DNA of 64,000 nucleotides from SZUA-430 sp965227535 (GCA_965227535.1 OZ245761.1:3720001-3784000); one strand, 5' to 3'. Numbered from the stretch's first letter, positions 24,664 through 35,023 are shown. The notes: generated from the letters alone by a model not told the origin. Numbers and translations: made by a program.

Positions 24664-25794
24664 TTACGACTTATAGCAGCCGACAATCCCGGTGAACTTT
24701 GACGCCTCGCTGCCGACATCGGCGGCCGTCTGAGGCTGCGTCGGCGCAGCATCCGACCGCGCATAGGTCACGTTATTGCCGTCCAGAAACGCACGCAGCA
24801 CCGACTGCTTCAGCGCAAAGTTCACGTTCTGCGAAATATCGCCCGTGGTCTTCAGTTCACGCGCCGCGTTGAGTTTGTAGGTCACGATCCCGGCGATCCG
24901 CCCGCTCTGGTTCAACACCGGCCCGCCCGAATTGCCGAGCTGAATCGGCGCCGACATCTGAAAATACCGCGCATCGTCGCGCAGACCCGACAAGGCCGTC
25001 ACCGACCCGCGCGTCAGATTCCCGCTGCTAGCCAACTGACCTAGAAGCGGATAGCCGAACACGATCACATCGTCGCCCGCACGCAATTTCTCCGGCTCCT
25101 GAAATACGGCAGCCGCCTTCGTACCCGTCGAAAGTTTCAGCAAAGCGAGGTCGTTGACCGGATCGCTCGCCACCACCTTCGCATCGGCCGAACTGTTGTT
25201 GGCGAGCAGGAACGAAACCGATCCGCACGCCTGCACCACATGATAGTTGGTGACCACCGCGCCGCCCGTATCGACGACGAATCCGGTGCCGGTACGCAGC
25301 AATTGCCCGGTTGTCGCTTCGGCGGGCGTCGCGGGATCGGCAGGTGCAGACGCCTGCAGCGATGAAAGACGCGTCTGCGCGACGTCCGGGAAGTCGAACC
25401 CATCGCACATGCTCATCACTTTACCGCGGCAGCTATGGCTGTACTTGCCGGACCTCGTGCGGTCGAGGCTGCGCTGATAATAGGTGCGCGCGAGTTCGAT
25501 ATCGCCAAGCCCCTCGGCGGCGCGGCCCAAATAATACCAGGCAAGATCGTTGTTGATGCCTTTGCGCTGTACCAGGTCGGCAAGCGCGCGCCACTGTTGG
25601 GCGGCGAGCATGTCGTAAGCGTTCTGCCGGTTGATCGTCCAATCGGCCGCTTCGATCGTGCCCATAGGCAATGTGATGTTGCCGCTCTTGAAGGCGTCAT
25701 AGCGCGCAACGGTCGCCTGGTCCTTCGTGTCGACGGATGTCGACGCGCAGCCCGCAAGCAGGACGGAAATCAGAACAAACGAAACGAACCGCAC
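24664..25794 (-). CDS. Lipoprotein with TPR and trypsin-like serine protease domain
   Basis: This 376-residue protein has a lipoprotein signal (LLAGC lipobox, Cys16), a short helical TPR-like region (~50-115; AWYYLGRAAEGLGDIELARTYY), and a C-terminal trypsin-fold protease (~165-345). The catalytic triad is recognisable as His in TNYHVVQACG, Asp in SDPVNDLALLKL and Ser in IQLGNSGGPVLN. These are Deg/HtrA-like signatures, but there is no PDZ domain. The protein should be anchored in the periplasm or outer membrane, perhaps cleaving damaged or surface proteins. The gene is preceded by ~130 bases to the end of the L,D-transpeptidase gene on the same strand. Cys residues in the linker may form disulfides. 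Confidence 0.85.
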   Translation of the reverse strand: MRFVSFVLISVLLAGCASTSVDTKDQATVARYDAFKSGNITLPMGTIEAADWTINRQNAYDMLAAQQWRALADLVQRKGINNDLAWYYLGRAAEGLGDIELARTYYQRSLDRTRSGKYSHSCRGKVMSMCDGFDFPDVAQTRLSSLQASAPADPATPAEATTGQLLRTGTGFVVDTGGAVVTNYHVVQACGSVSFLLANNSSADAKVVASDPVNDLALLKLSTGTKAAAVFQEPEKLRAGDDVIVFGYPLLGQLASSGNLTRGSVTALSGLRDDARYFQMSAPIQLGNSGGPVLNQSGRIAGIVTYKLNAARELKTTGDISQNVNFALKQSVLRAFLDGNNVTYARSDAAPTQPQTAADVGSEASKFTGIVGCYKS

Positions 25795-25924
25795 GAGTCA
25801 GCCGTCGGCCTTTCGGCCGCCCCCATTCACCACACCATATGAATACAGTGCGCCGGGCGATCACGCTAGGTTTTTAGCCACACGCGGAACGCGCGCAACG
25901 GCGCGTTTACCACTGCCGCCGCAG

Positions 25925-27493
25925 CTAAAACTCGCCGGCCGACGTGTCTTTCGACGCCGGCACGGTCTTCGATTGCATGACCGTCGCGCGCTGCGACAGC
26001 GCCAGCGTCAGTTGCGTATCCAGGCCATAGATGTCCGGCCGGAACTGCACCAACCCGTCGTCGCCCACGAACGCCGTCTCATAGACGATGATGACCGGCA
26101 TGGGCTCGGTCAACGCCACCCGCCGCGTCGCGCCGTCCCGGATGGTCTGCTCGATCGCCTCGCGCGTCCACTTCGGATCGTCGCGCAGCAACTCCGCCGC
26201 CAAATCGACCGGTCGCTCCAGCCGCACGCAGCCATGGCTCTGCGCACGCTCGGCATCCATGAATGCGCGCCGCGACGGCGTATCGTGCAGATAGACGCTA
26301 TAGCGGTTCGGGAAGTCGAACTTCACACGCCCCAACGCATTGTGCGGCCCCGGTTCCTGGATCAGCTGATCGCCTGCCCAGTACATGCGGTGCTTGATCA
26401 GATAGTCCTTGTTGCGCTTCAGCGCCGGCTTGATCTCGTTACGGATGATCGACTGCGGGATCGTCCAGTTCGGATTGAGAACGATGGTGTCGATCGTGCT
26501 GGCGAGCGTCGGCGTATCGTGCCCGGGCTTACCCACGACGACGTTCATCGCCATATGCGGAATCCCGTCGCGGTAGAGCACCATCGTCGCCGCCGGTGCA
26601 TTCACCTCGATCCGCGTCACCGAAGGATTGCGCCGTTCGATCCGCAGGCGCTCCAGGTTCACGGCCAACTGCACCACGCGCTCCGACGCTGAGACGTTCA
26701 GCCGGTCGATCGTCTTGGCATTGATAAGGCCGTCCGCCTTCATCCCGTTCCGTGATTGGAACCGCTCCAACGCCGCGCGCAAATCCTCGTCGAACTGATC
26801 CGACCCGTCGTCGGCCATGAGGTCACCCTCGATGGCTAGCCGTTGGCGCAGCGCCGGAATAAATGCCGCGCGCTTCTTCTTGTTCAGCAATTCGGCCGGC
26901 ATCGGCTCCCAACCACCCGCCTCCGCCATGGACCGATAGGTCGACAGCGCCGCCCGTATCTGCAGGTAAGAGTCCGTCCGCGGCGCGAGGCTATCGAGCC
27001 AAGCGGCGACATGGCCGGCCTCCAAGGACTGGCTCAGCCCGTCGATAACGTCGCCGTTCTTCGGCGATCCGGCCGCGCGATCGACTTTTGGAACAGGAGG
27101 CGCGCTCAAGCCGCGCAACATGGCGGACGCGAACTTCAGCGCGCCGTCGGTCATCAGAACATCGCGCCCCGTTGCGTCGATGTCGGTCTTGCCGCTGAGC
27201 ATATCGGCGTGAAAAAGCCTGGGATCCAGGCCATGATCGCCTGCAGCCTGCACCACCGAAATCAACGCCGCGCCGCTGTCTTCGTCCCAGGCGCAACCGC
27301 CACCCCGGCTGTCGTAGAAGGCAAGCGTCGTCTCGACGTCGACCGCCGCATAGGCTCCAAGATCCCGCACCGCACCCGCGATGTCGTCGCAAGCCATGGC
27401 CCACGCCGGAAATCCGACGAACGCCGTCGCCGCAAGCGCGCTATTGATCAGCGCGCGACGCGCCGAGAACCCAAAACCGATGTGTTTTCTCAT
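25925..27493 (-). CDS. L,D-transpeptidase, YcbB/LdtD-like
   Basis: This 522-residue protein cross-links peptidoglycan or attaches proteins to it in the periplasm. The order is a signal peptide (INSALAATAFVGFPAWAMA), an N-terminal helical region of the YcbB type, a peptidoglycan-binding fold around 235-275 (DLRAALERFQSRNGMKADG), and a YkuD catalytic domain (~305-470). The catalytic motif SHGCVRLERP carries the nucleophile cysteine, with the partner His in VYLHDTPSRRAF upstream. The ATG at 27493 was chosen because the RR-containing signal sequence follows it; a longer frame lacks a signal. No tandem amidase or scaffold gene is adjacent. It diverges from the alpha-2-macroglobulin gene. Confidence 0.88.
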   Translation of the reverse strand: MRKHIGFGFSARRALINSALAATAFVGFPAWAMACDDIAGAVRDLGAYAAVDVETTLAFYDSRGGGCAWDEDSGAALISVVQAAGDHGLDPRLFHADMLSGKTDIDATGRDVLMTDGALKFASAMLRGLSAPPVPKVDRAAGSPKNGDVIDGLSQSLEAGHVAAWLDSLAPRTDSYLQIRAALSTYRSMAEAGGWEPMPAELLNKKKRAAFIPALRQRLAIEGDLMADDGSDQFDEDLRAALERFQSRNGMKADGLINAKTIDRLNVSASERVVQLAVNLERLRIERRNPSVTRIEVNAPAATMVLYRDGIPHMAMNVVVGKPGHDTPTLASTIDTIVLNPNWTIPQSIIRNEIKPALKRNKDYLIKHRMYWAGDQLIQEPGPHNALGRVKFDFPNRYSVYLHDTPSRRAFMDAERAQSHGCVRLERPVDLAAELLRDDPKWTREAIEQTIRDGATRRVALTEPMPVIIVYETAFVGDDGLVQFRPDIYGLDTQLTLALSQRATVMQSKTVPASKDTSAGEF

Positions 27494-27815
27494 GTTTGCT
27501 CGTGCTCGTTCCCGCCGCGAGACTTCAGGACCCACGCCCAGTGCGGGAAACACTGGCGCATGGAACAACCAGTGGAGGACGCCCGCAAGAGGTGATTCGC
27601 AACGTCGGACAATCGCTGCCACAGACGCGCCCGCGGCGCATGCCCGACAACGCGAAATTGCCTCAAAGTCCCCGACTTTGCGACAAAAAGCCGTCATGAT
27701 GCGTGTCCACTGTGACGGCTGCCGCTAACCAGCGCACATCACGTCGTGTTGTGCTAACAACGCGTCCGGTGCGTCAAAGCGATCGCGCCGTCGAACTTCA
27801 TCTCGGGGACCTTCT
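27494..27815. other. Divergent intergenic region before the L,D-transpeptidase and alpha-2-macroglobulin genes
   Basis: This 322-base gap has no supported gene; the frames in it are arginine-rich and without ribosome binding sites. It must hold the promoters for both flanking genes and contains the inverted repeat at 27734-27754. Confidence 0.5.
27734..27754. promoter_or_regulatory. 21-bp imperfect palindrome upstream of the alpha-2-macroglobulin gene
   Basis: GCACA-T-CACG and CGTG-T-TGTGC flank a central T, giving nine paired positions per arm with one T-T mismatch. It ends about 60 bases before the alpha-2-macroglobulin ATG, as expected of an operator. Confidence 0.45.
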
Positions 27816-30800
27816 ATGCAGCGCGTGCTGATAGCTCTTGCCGTCGTTGTCGCTCTCACGGCGACTATTTTCCTGGCCGTTCGCTACGTCGGACAGCAAC
27901 AAGGTCCGATCGAAGTCACGGACACCCCGTCGAACACCGGTACAACCGGAACGACAGGCTCAACGACCGGCCCCGTCACCGCCACGCCCGAACTGCCCGC
28001 GCCCTATTTCGCCTTCCGCCGTCTTGAAGTGCAAACCTCGGGCGACGAACCGGAAGCGTGTCTTGTCTTCACCCGCAAGCTCGACACCGACGCGAAGTAT
28101 CAGGACTACCTGAAGTTCGATCCCGAAGTGACGTTCGCCCTGCGCGTCACGCAAGACCGCCTCTGCATCCAAGGCCTCACCTTCGCGCAGACGTATCAAC
28201 TCGAGCTGAAGGCGGGCCTCCCCGCCGCCGGCGGTACGGAGAAGCTGACCAAGTCCGAAACGATCACCGTCGAACTGCGCGACAAGCCCGCGCTCGTCCG
28301 CATGAGCTCAGGCTTCGTCCTACCGCGCGACAGCGCCGACGGCGTGCCGATCACGACCGTCAACGTCTCGAAGCTCAACATCAAAGTCCTTCGCATCGGC
28401 GACCGTCTGCTGGCGCAGCTTCAGACCGGCATCATCGACCAGCGCGAATTCTACGAATACGAACGCACCAACATTGAGAACGAGCAAGGCCGCGTCGTCT
28501 GGACGGGCCAACTCACCGTTCCGAACAACCGCCGCAACGACGAAGTCGTGACGCTCTTCCCGCTGCGCCGCGCGCTGAATGAGAGCAAGAACGGCGCCTA
28601 CATGATCCTGGCGACCGACGCGGCCGACGAAGACTCGACCGATGAAAACGCCAACTGGAAGCCGAAGGCCGCGCAGTTCGTTATCGACACCGATCTCGGC
28701 CTGACCAGCTTCAAAGGCAAAGACGGCCTCAACGTTTTTGTGCGTTCGCTCAAGACCGCCGAAAGCGTGTCAGGTGTTGAGTTGCGTCTGATCGCCCGCA
28801 ACAACGAAGAGCTTGAAGTGAAGAAGACCGGCAGCGACGGCCGCGTCACCTTCTCAAGCGCCATGACCCGCGGCACCGGCGGCACGGAGCCTGTGGCCGT
28901 CATGGCCTATCAGGGCAACGACTTCTCGTTCCTCGACCTGCGCCGCCCGGCATTCGACTTGACCGACCGCGGCGTCGACGGCCGCGCCTCGCCCGACCTG
29001 ATCGATGCCTATCTCTACACCGACCGCGGCGTCTATCGCCCCGGTGAGACGGTCAACGTCGTCACGCTGCTGCGCGATCAGCAAGCGAAGTCGCTGAACG
29101 ACCGCCTGACCTACGTCCTCTCGCGGCCCGACGGTCTCGAGTCGAAAAAGTGGGTCGTCGAGTCGAACCAGTTCCAAGCCGGCGGTGCAGCACGCGCCGT
29201 CACGCTGACCGCGACCGCACCGCGCGGGCGTTGGCAGATTGCAGCCTTCCTTGACCCGAAGGGCGAAGCGATCGGCCGCGTCGCGTTCGACGTCCAAGAC
29301 TTCGTGCCGCAAAAGCTGAAGGTCGAACTGACCGCCACGCAGAAAATCCTGCGCCCCGGCACGCAAGCCGTCATCGACGTCAACGGCCGCTTCCTTTACG
29401 GCGCGCCGGCAGCCGGCCTCGCCGGTGAAGGCACGATGACGATCACGAGCGACTCGGCGCCCTTCGCCGACGTCGCCGCCCTCAAAGGCTTCCGCTTCGG
29501 CAAAGTCGACGAGACGTTCGAAGGCACGCAAGTGACGATGAGCGTCCCCGAAACCGACGCCGCCGGTAAGACACAAGCGACGGCCGCGATCGAAGAGCTC
29601 GCGGAGACCTCGCTGCCGCTCAAGGCCGTGATCAATATCGCGATCTTCGAACCGGGCGGCCGCACGACATCGGACCAAGTCACGCTGCCCTTGCGCACGC
29701 GCGACACGCTCATCGGCATCCGCCCCGGCTTCCAATGGGACTCGGTGCAAGAGAACACGCCCGCGAACCTTGAGATCATTGCCGTCGACGCCGATGGCAA
29801 GCCCAAGGCCGCACGCGGCGTAACGTGGGAACTCGTCAACGAAGACGTCGACTACCGCTGGTACCAAGTCGACAACGACTGGAAGTACGAACGCGTCGTC
29901 AACGACCGCATCGTCGAAGGCGGCACGACCGACCTCGACGGCAGCGCGCCGTTCAAGGTGTCGAAGGCATTGCCGTGGGGCTCTTACCGCCTGACGGTCC
30001 TCGACCCGGCGAGCAAGGCGACGACCGCTTATCGCTTCTGGTCCGGCTGGGGCGGCGGCGCTGAGAACGATCGTCCCGACCGTGTCGCAGTTGCCGCCGA
30101 CAAGCAGCAATACGCCTCCGGCGACAACGCGAAGATCGTCATCAACCCGCCGACGGACGGCAAGGCGCTCATCGTCATCGCGTCGAACAAGATCCACATG
30201 ACCAAGATGGTCGACGTCTCGGCCTCCGGTACGACGGTGTCGATCCCGGTCTCGTCGGAATGGGGTGCAGGCGCGTATGCGCTGGTCACGCACTATCGTC
30301 CGCTGTCGTCGGCGCAGACGCGCGCGCCGGTGCGCGCCATCGGTGTCGCTTGGCTCGCCGTCGATCCTGCGCCGCGCACACTCGCCGTGACGCTCGGCGC
30401 GCCGAAGAAGATCGCCCCGAACCAGAAAATCTCGATCCCGATCGAGGTGAAGAACCAAGGCTGGGGTGAGGCGGTCTACGTGACACTCGCCGCCGTCGAC
30501 GAAGGCATCCTCCAGCTGACCGATTTCGTCAGCCCGGACGCCAACAAGCACTACTTCGGCAAGCGCCGCCTCGGTCTCGACATGCGCGACGACTACGGCC
30601 GCTTGATCGCCTCCGACCGCGCCATCGTCGGCGAACTCCGCACCGGTGGTGACGGCGTCGGCGGCCGCTCGCTCGCGGTCGTGCCGCAGAAGACAGTCTC
30701 GCTGTTCTCAGGCCTCGTCGCGCTCAGCGACGGCGGCAAGGGCAACATCGCGTTCGACATTCCCGACTTCAACGGCGAGCTCCGCTTGATGGCGGTGGCC

Positions 30801-32744
30801 TACACGCCGACGAAACTCGGCCATGCCGAACAACCGCTTACGGTCCGCGATCCGGTCGTGGCCGAAGTCGTGTTGCCGCGCTTCATGGCGCCCGGCGACA
30901 AACTCACGGCCGCCCTCAACATGCACAATGTTGAAGGCACAGCCGGCCAGTACACGGCGACGGTGAAGACCTCGATGCCCGGTCCCACGGGCGTGGTCAG
31001 CGCCGAAACGCGTCTGACGCCCAACCTCAAAGCCAACGAGCGCATCCTGCTGCCCGTGCCGATCAACGCCAACGACGCCGGCATCGGCACGATCTCTCTC
31101 GACGTCCAAGGTCCCGGCGGCTTCAAGGTCGCCCGCTCGTGGCCGATCGAAGTGCGCGAACCGCAACTCGAAGTCTCGAGCGAAGACACCGTCGCCATCG
31201 CGCCCGGCAAAGAAGACCGCTTCAGCAACGAGAAGCTCGCTTCGTTCAAACCCGGCACCGCGAAGGTCGCAGTGACGGTGACGGGCGGCCGCGGCTTCGA
31301 CGACGTGCCGGGCCTTCTGCGCTGGCTCGATCGCTACCCGTACGGCTGCATCGAACAAACGACCAGCCGCGCGTTCCCGCTCGTCTACTACAACGACATG
31401 GCGCTCCTCGCGAGCGTGAAGCAGGACAAGAACATCAAGGATCGCGTGCAGGAAGCCGCCTATAAGGTTCTGGATATGCAGACCTACGGCGGCAGCTTCG
31501 GCATGTGGTCGTCGATCTCGGGCGAAGCCGACAACTATATCGGCATGTTCGCGACCGACTTCTTGATGCAGGCGAAGGCCAAGGGCTACGTCATTCCGGA
31601 AGAAGGCATCGAACGCGCCCTCGGTTGGGCACGCCGCGCGGCCGGTTCGGAAAGCAGCACCGACCTCGCACGTGCTTACGGCTTCTACCTGTTGGCCCGC
31701 GCCGGCTCGCTGAACCCCAGCGAACTGCGTTACTTCGCCGACACGCGGACGGCCGGCATGACGAACGCCTTCGCGCTGGGCCTGACGGGCGCAGCCTTAA
31801 GCGACATCGGCGATCGCGCACGCGCGGCGCCGGCCTTCACCAAGGCGCGCGACATCGCGCTCCAGACGGAACCCGCCAAGTACACGCTCGACAGCTACTA
31901 CGGCTCGATGCTGCGCGACGTGGCCGGCTTGACGGCGATGTCGGCGAAGGCGGGGCAGGCGGGTCTCATCCCGGCGCTCGTGACGCGCGTCGCGGGCTTC
32001 GATCCGCGCATCAACTACACGACGACGCAGGAAAAGGCCTGGATGCTCCTCGCCGCGCACGAAGTCGAAGCGGCGACGCCGCCCGTCAACGTCGCGGTCT
32101 CGGGCGCCAACGTCACGGCCGGCGCGCCGGGCGGCAAGATCCTGCGCTTCAGCCCGTCGCTGACGCAGGTCGGTCAAGGCGTCGCGGTGAAGAACAACGG
32201 CCAGAAAGACGTCTGGCGCATCGTCTCGGCCGAAGGCATTCCGGCGCAAGCCCTGCCGGCGTCTCAGAACGGTGTGACGTTGTCGAAGGCGATCCTGACC
32301 ATGACCGGTCAACCGGCCGGCCTCACGAACGTGAAGCAGAACGAACGCTTCATCGTGCGTCTGTCGGGTGAGATGGCTGACAACCGCGCGCGCTTGATGG
32401 CGCTGCTCGATCTCCTGCCGGCAGGCTTCGAGATCGAAGGCGCCGTCCAACGCAAGGACGATGGCTCGACGATCTATCCGTTCCTGCCCGTCCTTGCCTC
32501 GGCGAACATCACCGAAGCGCGCGACGACCGCTTCGTCACCACCTTCGACGTCGGCTCGACCTATCAACCGACCGACCCGAAGGAAATCGCCAAGCAACGC
32601 CGCCCGACGTTCAACTTCGCCTACATCGTCCGCGCAACGGTACCGGGTTCGTACACGGTTCCTGCCGCGACGGTCGAAGACATGTACGCACCCGACGTCC
32701 AGGCGCGCACGAACATGGGCACGATGTCGATTGCCGCGAACTAA
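27816..32744 (+). CDS. Bacterial alpha-2-macroglobulin with thioester motif
   Basis: This 1642-residue protein is a periplasmic broad-spectrum protease trap. It begins with a hydrophobic signal anchor (IALAVVVALTATIFLAV). Macroglobulin-like beta domains run through the middle (for example DRGVYRPGETVNVVTLLRD, the MG2-type start). The thioester Cys1178 is in YGCIEQTTSRAF (CxEQ), followed by an alpha/alpha toroid. The length is normal for the YfhM/ECAM type. A bacterial alpha-2-macroglobulin can cross-link proteases that cleave its bait region, protecting the cell wall. The PBP1C gene follows 98 bases later, the standard partner: they are thought to trap invading proteases while PBP1C repairs peptidoglycan. 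A REP-like repeat lies between them. Confidence 0.92.
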   Translation: MQRVLIALAVVVALTATIFLAVRYVGQQQGPIEVTDTPSNTGTTGTTGSTTGPVTATPELPAPYFAFRRLEVQTSGDEPEACLVFTRKLDTDAKYQDYLKFDPEVTFALRVTQDRLCIQGLTFAQTYQLELKAGLPAAGGTEKLTKSETITVELRDKPALVRMSSGFVLPRDSADGVPITTVNVSKLNIKVLRIGDRLLAQLQTGIIDQREFYEYERTNIENEQGRVVWTGQLTVPNNRRNDEVVTLFPLRRALNESKNGAYMILATDAADEDSTDENANWKPKAAQFVIDTDLGLTSFKGKDGLNVFVRSLKTAESVSGVELRLIARNNEELEVKKTGSDGRVTFSSAMTRGTGGTEPVAVMAYQGNDFSFLDLRRPAFDLTDRGVDGRASPDLIDAYLYTDRGVYRPGETVNVVTLLRDQQAKSLNDRLTYVLSRPDGLESKKWVVESNQFQAGGAARAVTLTATAPRGRWQIAAFLDPKGEAIGRVAFDVQDFVPQKLKVELTATQKILRPGTQAVIDVNGRFLYGAPAAGLAGEGTMTITSDSAPFADVAALKGFRFGKVDETFEGTQVTMSVPETDAAGKTQATAAIEELAETSLPLKAVINIAIFEPGGRTTSDQVTLPLRTRDTLIGIRPGFQWDSVQENTPANLEIIAVDADGKPKAARGVTWELVNEDVDYRWYQVDNDWKYERVVNDRIVEGGTTDLDGSAPFKVSKALPWGSYRLTVLDPASKATTAYRFWSGWGGGAENDRPDRVAVAADKQQYASGDNAKIVINPPTDGKALIVIASNKIHMTKMVDVSASGTTVSIPVSSEWGAGAYALVTHYRPLSSAQTRAPVRAIGVAWLAVDPAPRTLAVTLGAPKKIAPNQKISIPIEVKNQGWGEAVYVTLAAVDEGILQLTDFVSPDANKHYFGKRRLGLDMRDDYGRLIASDRAIVGELRTGGDGVGGRSLAVVPQKTVSLFSGLVALSDGGKGNIAFDIPDFNGELRLMAVAYTPTKLGHAEQPLTVRDPVVAEVVLPRFMAPGDKLTAALNMHNVEGTAGQYTATVKTSMPGPTGVVSAETRLTPNLKANERILLPVPINANDAGIGTISLDVQGPGGFKVARSWPIEVREPQLEVSSEDTVAIAPGKEDRFSNEKLASFKPGTAKVAVTVTGGRGFDDVPGLLRWLDRYPYGCIEQTTSRAFPLVYYNDMALLASVKQDKNIKDRVQEAAYKVLDMQTYGGSFGMWSSISGEADNYIGMFATDFLMQAKAKGYVIPEEGIERALGWARRAAGSESSTDLARAYGFYLLARAGSLNPSELRYFADTRTAGMTNAFALGLTGAALSDIGDRARAAPAFTKARDIALQTEPAKYTLDSYYGSMLRDVAGLTAMSAKAGQAGLIPALVTRVAGFDPRINYTTTQEKAWMLLAAHEVEAATPPVNVAVSGANVTAGAPGGKILRFSPSLTQVGQGVAVKNNGQKDVWRIVSAEGIPAQALPASQNGVTLSKAILTMTGQPAGLTNVKQNERFIVRLSGEMADNRARLMALLDLLPAGFEIEGAVQRKDDGSTIYPFLPVLASANITEARDDRFVTTFDVGSTYQPTDPKEIAKQRRPTFNFAYIVRATVPGSYTVPAATVEDMYAPDVQARTNMGTMSIAAN

Positions 32745-32753
32745 CGCATATCT

Positions 32754-32801
32754 CCACCCCTCTCCCGCCTCGGCGGGAGAGGGGCCGGGGGTGAGGGTGG
32801 G
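32754..32801. repeat. REP-like palindrome R1 between the alpha-2-macroglobulin and PBP1C genes
   Basis: CCCCTCTCCCGCC is followed by its reverse complement GGCGGGAGAGGGG with a two-base centre, then the tail CCGGGGGTGAGGGTGGG. Two more copies of this unit occur at 41167-41217 and, inverted, at 41472-41520. The hairpin may stabilise mRNA ends. Confidence 0.8.
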
Positions 32802-32842
32802 ATCATCCACCACGCCCCGCGTAACCGAGTCCACAGCGTGTC

Positions 32843-34960
32843 ATGCGTGCCCTGCGTAACTGGTTCGGCCCCCGCGCTCGCACAGCGTCGATCATCGCTG
32901 CCTTCACCTTCGTAGGCCTCGGCCTCGCGCTCGCCGTCGTCGATCGCCTGAACCCGATCGGCCGCACGCGCGCCGACGACCGCTCCGTCGTCATCACTGC
33001 CGCCGACGGCACGCTGCTTCGAACCTTCGTATCGCGCGACGGCAAATGGCGCCTGCCGGTCAAGCCCGCCAAAGTCGACGAGCGCTACTTGCGCATGGCG
33101 CTCGCCTGGGAAGACCAACGCTTCCGCGAACACCCGGGCGTCGACCCCTTCGCGATGCTGCGCGCCGCCTACCAGATGGCGGTCAAAGCGCGCGTCGTCT
33201 CCGGCGGCTCCACAATCACCATGCAGGTCGCCCGCCTGATGGAGCCGCGCGAACGCACGCTCTCCGCCAAACTCTTGCAGATGTCGCGCGCGCTGCAGCT
33301 CGACATGCACCTCACCAAAGACGAGGTGCTGGAGCTTTACCTTACGCTCGCCCCCTTCGGCGGCAACCTCGAAGGCGTGCGCGCCGCTAGCTTCGCCTGG
33401 TTCGGCAAAGAACCGCACAACCTCAGCATCGGAGAAGCGGCCCTCCTCGTCGCGCTCCCGCAATCACCCGAACGCCGCCGCCCCGACCGCTTCCCCGCCA
33501 TCGCAAAGGCCGCGCGCGACCGCGTCCTCGCAACACTGGCCGAACGCGGCGTCATCACGCAGCAAGAGGCGAAAGAGGGTCAAGAAGAACCGATCCCGCT
33601 CCGCCGCTTGCCGTTCCCCTTCCACGCGCCGCACCTCGCGCAAGACCTGCTCGCCCAGAACAAGGCCGGCGATCCGGTCATCGTCTCAACCCTCGACGCG
33701 CAAACGCAAACGAAGCTCGAAGACCTCGCCAAGCGCGAACGCGGCTACTTCGACGACGACGCCAACATCGCCGTCATGGTCGTCGAGAACGCGTCGCGCA
33801 ACGTCGTCGCCTATCTCGGCGGCGCAAACTTCTGGGTCAACGCCGGCCAAGTCGATCTCGGCAAAGCCGCGCGCTCGCCCGGCTCGACGCTGAAGCCCTT
33901 CATCTACGGCATCGCCTTCGACGACCTCGTCGTTCACCCGCAAACGCTCATCGACGACAAGCCCACCCTGTTCGGCGACTACGAACCGCGCAACTTCGAT
34001 CGCGGCTTCCAAGGCACGGTCACGGTCGCAAGCGCCCTCCAGCAATCGCTGAACGTGCCGGCCGTCATGCTGCTCGACCGCATCGGCCCCATCCGCCTCG
34101 CATCCCTCATGCGCAATGCCGGCGCCGAACTCCAATTTCCGAAGAAGGGCGCGATCCCCTCGCTCCCGCTCGCGCTCGGCGGCGTCGGCATCACGCTGCG
34201 CGATCTGACCAAGCTCTACGTCGCCATCCCGAACGGCGGCGAAGTGAAGGACTTGCACTTCCGCGTCGGCGCGCCCGAAGGCGAAACCCACCGCCTCTTC
34301 GGCAAACCTGCCGCTTGGTACCTCGTCGACGTGCTGAAGCATGCAAGCCTCCCGGACGGCTGGTCGATGGGCCAAGGCATCGAGCGCGACCGCCAAATCG
34401 GTTTCAAGACTGGCACGTCCTACGGCTACCGCGACGCCTGGGCACTCGGCTTCTCGCAGCGCTACACGGTTAGCATCTGGGTCGGCCGCGCCGACGGCTC
34501 GACCCGCCCGGGCCACATCGGCCGCAACGACGCCGCCCCGCTGCTCCTGAAAGTCTTCGACCTCCTGCCCAGTGAAGAACGCTGGTCCTCGCCGCCGCCG
34601 GAAGGCGCCTACGTCGTACAAAACGCCGAGCAACTCCCGCGCGGTCTGCAACGCTTCCGACGCAACACGCAGCTCGTTGCCGGCCTCAAGCGCGCACAAC
34701 CGCCCCGCATCGCCTTCCCGCCCAACGGCGCCACCGTGTCACTCGAAGACCCGAAGAAACCACAGGCCCTACCGCTTAAAGCCCAAGGCGGCCGCGCGCC
34801 GTTGCGCTGGGTGATCAACGGCCTTCCGCTCGAAAACCAATCGATGCTCGGCACCGACAGCTGGTGGACCCCCGAAGGCGAAGGCTTCGCCCGCATCACC
34901 GTCGTCGACGCCGACGGCCGCAGCGACACGTCTCAGATCCGGCTGAAAGCGGAAAACTAG
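32843..34960 (+). CDS. pbpC: Penicillin-binding protein 1C
   Basis: This 705-residue bifunctional enzyme polymerises glycan strands and cross-links peptides on the periplasmic face of the inner membrane. The domains are an N-terminal anchor (SIIAAFTFVGLGLALAVV), a GT51 glycosyltransferase with catalytic Glu90 in AWEDQRFREHPGVD and GGSTITMQVARL, a transpeptidase with Ser348-x-x-Lys351 in SPGSTLKPF, SLN and KTGTSYGYRDAW, and a C-terminal PBP1C-type beta domain (~610-705). All catalytic motifs are intact. The start MRALRNWFGPRARTAS fits the short basic cytoplasmic end. It follows the alpha-2-macroglobulin gene on the same strand, its usual partner. An MFS gene lies 63 bases downstream. Confidence 0.92.
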   Translation: MRALRNWFGPRARTASIIAAFTFVGLGLALAVVDRLNPIGRTRADDRSVVITAADGTLLRTFVSRDGKWRLPVKPAKVDERYLRMALAWEDQRFREHPGVDPFAMLRAAYQMAVKARVVSGGSTITMQVARLMEPRERTLSAKLLQMSRALQLDMHLTKDEVLELYLTLAPFGGNLEGVRAASFAWFGKEPHNLSIGEAALLVALPQSPERRRPDRFPAIAKAARDRVLATLAERGVITQQEAKEGQEEPIPLRRLPFPFHAPHLAQDLLAQNKAGDPVIVSTLDAQTQTKLEDLAKRERGYFDDDANIAVMVVENASRNVVAYLGGANFWVNAGQVDLGKAARSPGSTLKPFIYGIAFDDLVVHPQTLIDDKPTLFGDYEPRNFDRGFQGTVTVASALQQSLNVPAVMLLDRIGPIRLASLMRNAGAELQFPKKGAIPSLPLALGGVGITLRDLTKLYVAIPNGGEVKDLHFRVGAPEGETHRLFGKPAAWYLVDVLKHASLPDGWSMGQGIERDRQIGFKTGTSYGYRDAWALGFSQRYTVSIWVGRADGSTRPGHIGRNDAAPLLLKVFDLLPSEERWSSPPPEGAYVVQNAEQLPRGLQRFRRNTQLVAGLKRAQPPRIAFPPNGATVSLEDPKKPQALPLKAQGGRAPLRWVINGLPLENQSMLGTDSWWTPEGEGFARITVVDADGRSDTSQIRLKAEN

Positions 34961-35023
34961 AACCCGCTCTTGCGCGCATATGCCACGCTGCGATGAAGCC
35001 CGGCTCTCGCCAGAAACGTCGCG

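Noticed and set aside
28854..30551. Long minus-strand open frame opposite the alpha-2-macroglobulin gene
   Set aside because: Arginine- and valine-rich shadow of a clearly real gene with intact family motifs on the other strand.
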